From: Brachionus plicatilis
Lineage: Eukaryota > Rotifera > Eurotatoria > Ploima > Brachionidae
DNA length: 64,000 nt
Reading direction: 5' to 3'
Assembly: GCA_010279815.1 (NCBI GenBank)
Contig: QEOQ01000511.1
Location: forward strand, 9,597-73,596
Positions 60,302 to 64,000 of the stretch are shown here, in pieces. How positions within the stretch are numbered: position 1 is the stretch's first letter; the number at the start of each line of letters is the position of its first letter. Under the pieces are notes generated by a model. That model was not told the origin of the DNA and made no database searches. It saw only the letters and a list, made by a program, of their open reading frames with translations. The translations under genes were made by a program, and so were the position numbers.

Positions 60302-62284
60302 ATGTCATCCCTACGAAAACCGACCAAACCGGCAATGAAAAAACCGGCAAACGTGAGCCCATTTGATGTGACTGGCATAAGCAGCATAAGAAATGATTCA
60401 ATGAGCTCTTTTTCCTCGACTAGAACTCGATCGGTAAACTCGACTACTCTAGACATTGATTTCAAAAAGAATTCTTCAGACGACTTGATTAAAAAAATCG
60501 AGGTAAAAATTCACTTCATTTTATCCTGTCTAAAATTGATTATTTACAGCACCTGGTTACCAGTAATCATAGTCTAGAAGAAGAAAACACTGTGCTCAGG
60601 TAAAATAATTGAAAAAATATTTTTTAGATAAAATTAATTTTTTTAAAGAAATTTAATAAATGAAGAAAGTAAAAATTTTGGCGTCGACGAGCGCCGACTA
60701 CTCATGCTCAAGTGTCAGATCTACCAGCTAGAAAAACAGGCAAGATAATTAATCTTTATTGAGTGGAGATAATTTTTTTTTAATTTAAAGATAAATATTC
60801 TATCCAAAAGTGTCTCATTTCGAAAACATGCACACACCGATTCATTCAATGCACTCTGTTTTCTTTCTGATTCATTTAGGTAACTATTTTTTTTAATTTT
60901 AGGGTAACCTTTTAAAACATGAAGGAGCAAAAATCAATAATTAAATTTTTTAAATTATGATTTTTGTTAAAAAGCTCCACAATTTAATAAATATAAAAAA
61001 ATTAAAATTCAACATTCTTCAGTATTTTTCAATTGAAAATTTTAGAATAGCTATTGAAATTTAGATTTTTTTGAACAAATGCGAAATACTCCTACAAGGA
61101 GAAAAATTCTAATCAGAATTTAATTTAAAAATATTGACTTGTTTAATATTAAATTAGATTTGTGTCTTCTTTTTTGTCGCTAGTCGACCATTATTAGATT
61201 AATGCGCAATCACATTATTTTATCATTCGCCGATATATCATGTTTCATAAATTTAATCAAAAACACTCAGTCTAAAATTTAAAAAAATTTCAATTTTGCT
61301 TTAATTTATTAATTTATTCCCTAGCGTGATGTCTAAGCCAAAAATTCAGCTGCATAAATTTTTTATTCGATTGTTAAATAAACTTCTAATAAAAGCTGTT
61401 AATAATTACTAATGATAAATTTGAAAATAATTGGATTTTTAATTGATCTATTTTCTCTTTTTGATTAATTTTAAAAAATTAGAACTGAGCAAAATGTCAT
61501 TCGATACATATCTGAAAAGAAATTTTTTTTTCTCAATTCATTATAAATCCTTGTCTAGTCAGGCTTTATTAACTTAATAAAAATAATGAAAAAATTGAAG
61601 TCAATTCAAGCGAATGTCGAGTTATATTTTGGTCATTTCTTACATTTAAAATTAGATTAAAAAAAATTAAAATAAGGCTTTTTTCAGACTTAAAAATTTT
61701 GATTTCGTTTCAAATTTTCGATAATTTGAAAACGAGTCGAAAACTTCAAAATGCCAATTTTGGTTCACTTATTTGTTATTCTAGATTATTTGAAGCTTTT
61801 GAATTCTGATAAATAAATAAAACTTCAATTTAACTCATACATTAGCATAGATATTTTGAAATGAAAAAAAATAATCAATATTGATGGAAAAATAAATGAA
61901 AATTAGATTATTTAATTTTTTCCAAAAATTTAGTGACAAAAAAAAGCAATAGGACATTGTAAAGCATTTTAATTGTTATCGCATTGACAAATTATATTGA
62001 TTTATTTTCTAAATTAAGTGGAAAAAAATTTAAAATATTTTAAAGAATCGGCGATTTGGAGTTTTTTTATAAACCATATCTGGCTTAGAAAAAACTAAAG
62101 AAAATTACTGAGTCCCAAAAAAGCTTAAAATTTTTTGAAAAAAGCTATTGTAATATTGTTAAAATCTAAAGTTAAATGTAAGAAATAATTCTTGCATAAT
62201 TCCTGTTTCGACAAAGAAATTAAAAAAAAAAAATTTAATTCTAGAAATTTGTCTATGTGTGGTCGACCCGCTGTAGAAATTCCG
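60302..62284 (+). CDS. Coiled-coil protein, first exons only (gene continues)
   Basis: Exon 1 (60302-60502) is MSSLRKPTKPAMKKPANVSP and a Ser/Thr-rich stretch ending DDLIKKIE. Exon 2 (60550-60599) is HLVTSNHSLEEENTVL. Exon 3 (60649-60739) is RNLINEESKNFGVDERRLLM and LKCQIYQLEKQ. Phases agree. Exon 3 ends at CAG|GCAAGA, a consensus GC donor. A 40-nt candidate exon 4 lies at 62245-62284 (acceptor TTCTAG, donor GTGAGT), less certain. Residues after about 60 form heptad-like coiled coil. I do not recognise the family; the style resembles centrosomal or ciliary scaffolds, which is only an impression. The rest lies beyond the clear exons, perhaps outside the window. Confidence 0.65.
60750..62244 (+). 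other. Large intron of the coiled-coil gene
   Basis: AT-rich, with no repeat or coding structure that I can name. It is bounded by the GC donor at 60740 and a possible acceptor at 62244. Confidence 0.35.
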
Positions 62285-62374
62285 GTGAGTGGCTGCTTTC
62301 ACTCTTAATCACTTTGAATTTTTAAGCTGTCTTTTAATGATGTTTAAATATTTTAAGCGATTTCTCTAAAAAAT

Positions 62375-62702
62375 GGGGTAGTGAAGTTCATTTAAATTCA
62401 GAAAAACTTGAATAACTTTTTTACTAAAAGAGATAATTTAGTTCTATAAAATGCAAATTTGCTTAATGCAGTAAAATAAGTCTGCAAAATACTCTGCAAT
62501 TTTCTGCATTTTGCACGCCATTAAAAGTATTCTTATCAACCGTGCAAGTATATTGCAGAGTTTTGCAGACATATATTTTCAGATTAACCAAAATTGCTTA
62601 AACATCAAGCATTTAACAGAACTAAATTATTCCTTATAGTAAAAAAGTTATTCAAATATTTCTGAATTGAAACGATCGAATTGAAATGAACTTCACAACC
62701 TC
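62375..62702. mobile_element. MITE with GGGGTAGTGAAGTTC ends and 9-bp TSD CTAAAAAAT
   Basis: The left end GGGGTAGTGAAGTTCATTTA and the right end (inverted) GAGGTTGTGAAGTTCATTTC sit between identical 9-mers CTAAAAAAT (62366-62374, 62703-62711). Arms of over 100 bases continue through AAACTTGAATAACTTTTTTA. The centre has CTCTGCAATTTTCTGCATTT and GCAGAGTTTTGCAGAC. No coding. Confidence 0.85.
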
Positions 62703-63075
62703 CTAAAAAATATAATTAATTTATATCAAAATAAATCAAACTTTTCAGAAACCTCTCTTCATTATCCAAATTTAAGATGCTTAAAAAAAATTTAGTTAAA
62801 ACAATTAAATGCATTACTTAGTTTGAAAAAATCCAACAAAAAAAATCCATTTTATTAAATTGATGTTTTTGAAAATTTGAATAATTAAAAAAAAATTCAT
62901 TAAATCAAATAGCTATTCTTTCTAATAACGCAAAACAGCATTTTGAGTTTTAAATTTGAATCTTTTTAAATTTATTTGATTCAACTTTTTGAATTTACTT
63001 GGTGTGTTATGAAACTAGTGGAAAGTAAAAATAAATACCTAATTCATTTTAATTAACTTAATACACAGGCCAAAC

Positions 63076-63212
63076 CAGAGTTGTTAAAAGTCACAAGTCT
63101 CAGGTTAAGTCCAGGTCCGTACATTTTTTTTTCAAAAGTCCGAGCCAAAGACTTTAAAATTAAAAGAAAAGTCCGTACTTGGACTTATTTTTGGGACATT
63201 TAAACAACTTTG
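63076..63212. mobile_element. Short hAT-like AAGTC-family element, TSD GGCCAAAC
   Basis: Left end CAGAGTTGTTAAAAGTCACA, right end ACATTTAAACAACTTTG. Flanked by identical 8-mers GGCCAAAC (63068-63075, 63213-63220). Only 137 bases, with AAGTCC/GGACTT words. Same family as 25247-26039. Confidence 0.87.
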
Positions 63213-63220
63213 GGCCAAAC

Positions 63221-64000
63221 TGATAAAAAATTAAAAAAAAATATTTCTGCAATCTAATTTATAGTTTTTTAAATTTTTTTTTAGGTGAATCATGAGAATC
63301 ATTAGGAGTAGTAGAAGTTTTTGAAAATAAAAAAATTATATTTAAAACACCAAATTAAAAGTTTTAGAAAGTAATTAATAAATATATTCTACACAAAAAT
63401 AAAAAAATTCCGTTTAATTAACTGAAAATAACCTAATAATCATTTCTTATTTTTGTCCAATTTTTTTGAAATATTAGAAAAATATTAAGTTTTATTTTTT
63501 TTTCAGAGATTTAAAGCTTATCAAAAGAAAATTTACCAAACAAAAACAAAAGACTTAAAATCTGTGAAAAAATGTATAAAATTCGTTAATCGGATTTGTT
63601 TAAATTTCAATTTTAATTTTATTAAATTGACTTACGCTAGAACTTCCTAAAATCTCTAATTAACAATGCTTTAAGAATTCAAAAAAAATTTTGTCTCGTT
63701 GGTCCGGTATTTTTTTAAAACTTTTTTAAACATTAAAATCGTAGGCATAAATTGAATTAATTTAATAAAGCTAAATTATAAAAAAAATAATTAAATATTC
63801 AAAGGCTTGCTTAAATTTTGTTATTTCGAATTCAACCTCTCACATTTTAAAAAAAAATAAAAACTTTTAGTTGCTAATTTTATAAAAACCCAATTTGACG
63901 CTCTAAAAATATATGATTTGAACTATTTTTCGAAATTGTCCACAATCAAACTATCTACACTTTCAAGATTGTTAAAATAACAGTACCTGGATATCGATTT
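63221..64000. other. Window end, nothing recognised
   Basis: AT-rich DNA, probably intron of the plus-strand coiled-coil gene. No exon-like segment or repeat stands out. Confidence 0.3.

Noticed and set aside
60721..60930. Minus-strand 69-codon frame
   Set aside because: It overlaps the exon 3 end and intron of the coiled-coil gene and shows no motif.

Overview
The window is eukaryotic nuclear DNA: spliced genes with GT-AG introns (many about 48-60 bases long), AT-rich intergenic DNA, CUL1, cyclin C, beta-tubulin, a chloride-type alpha-amylase and DPH6, and a dense load of DNA transposons and LINEs. This fits a small invertebrate animal. The extreme AT content, very short introns, and the Merlin/ISXO2-like and LINE types make a monogonont rotifer (Brachionus-like) my best guess. 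That is inference, not something proved by the sequence.

Layout. 1-2800: intergenic DNA with decayed transposon coding pieces and a palindromic MITE. 2815-11273 (+): an eight-exon cullin-1 gene whose two largest introns are packed with MITEs. 11670-18060: transposon territory, including a 9-bp-TSD MITE, FLYWCH/MULE-like debris, and a mariner element whose right terminal repeat is split by a hAT element. 18111-19471 (-): beta-tubulin with an 875-base assembly gap and a plausible TATA/CCAAT promoter. 19900-26040: mostly empty AT-rich DNA, then two hAT-like elements side by side, one of them almost entirely a minisatellite. 26493-28094 (-): alpha-amylase without a resolved N terminus. 29159-29569 (-): a small secreted EGF plus ShKT protein with an 18-nt microexon. 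30732-31356: a Merlin-type element. 33728-34778 (-): cyclin C. 35091-41437: a minisatellite and an AP-endonuclease LINE (ORF1 and ORF2 in one frame, split by a single stop) lying between two inverted terminal repeats. 42460-44461: hairpins and a MITE with a nested insert. 44880-49761 (-): an unrecognised Ser/Lys-rich 796-aa protein in two exons. 50200-57450: sparse DNA with one 1.1-kb hAT-like element. 57457-58218 (+): intronless DPH6. 60302 onward (+): the first exons of a coiled-coil gene with a GC-AG intron.

The host genes are housekeeping or secreted proteins and do not form a pathway or operon. CUL1 (SCF ubiquitin ligase scaffold) and cyclin C (Mediator kinase module) are regulatory, amylase is digestive, and DPH6 acts in diphthamide synthesis.

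The most interesting signal is in the mobile DNA. At least six elements share hAT-like termini and mostly perfect 8-bp target-site duplications. Each family fills its subterminal regions with its own short repeated word (AACTGATA, AAGTC, GGTTAAC, TCGATTA, ACGGGC/CCGTTT). One has an embedded hATC-domain remnant, and one has grown into a 41-bp-unit minisatellite. A second superfamily has GGTWTTGTGAA-like ends and 9-bp duplications. Several LINE 3' ends share a short stem-loop plus an A/T-rich tail.
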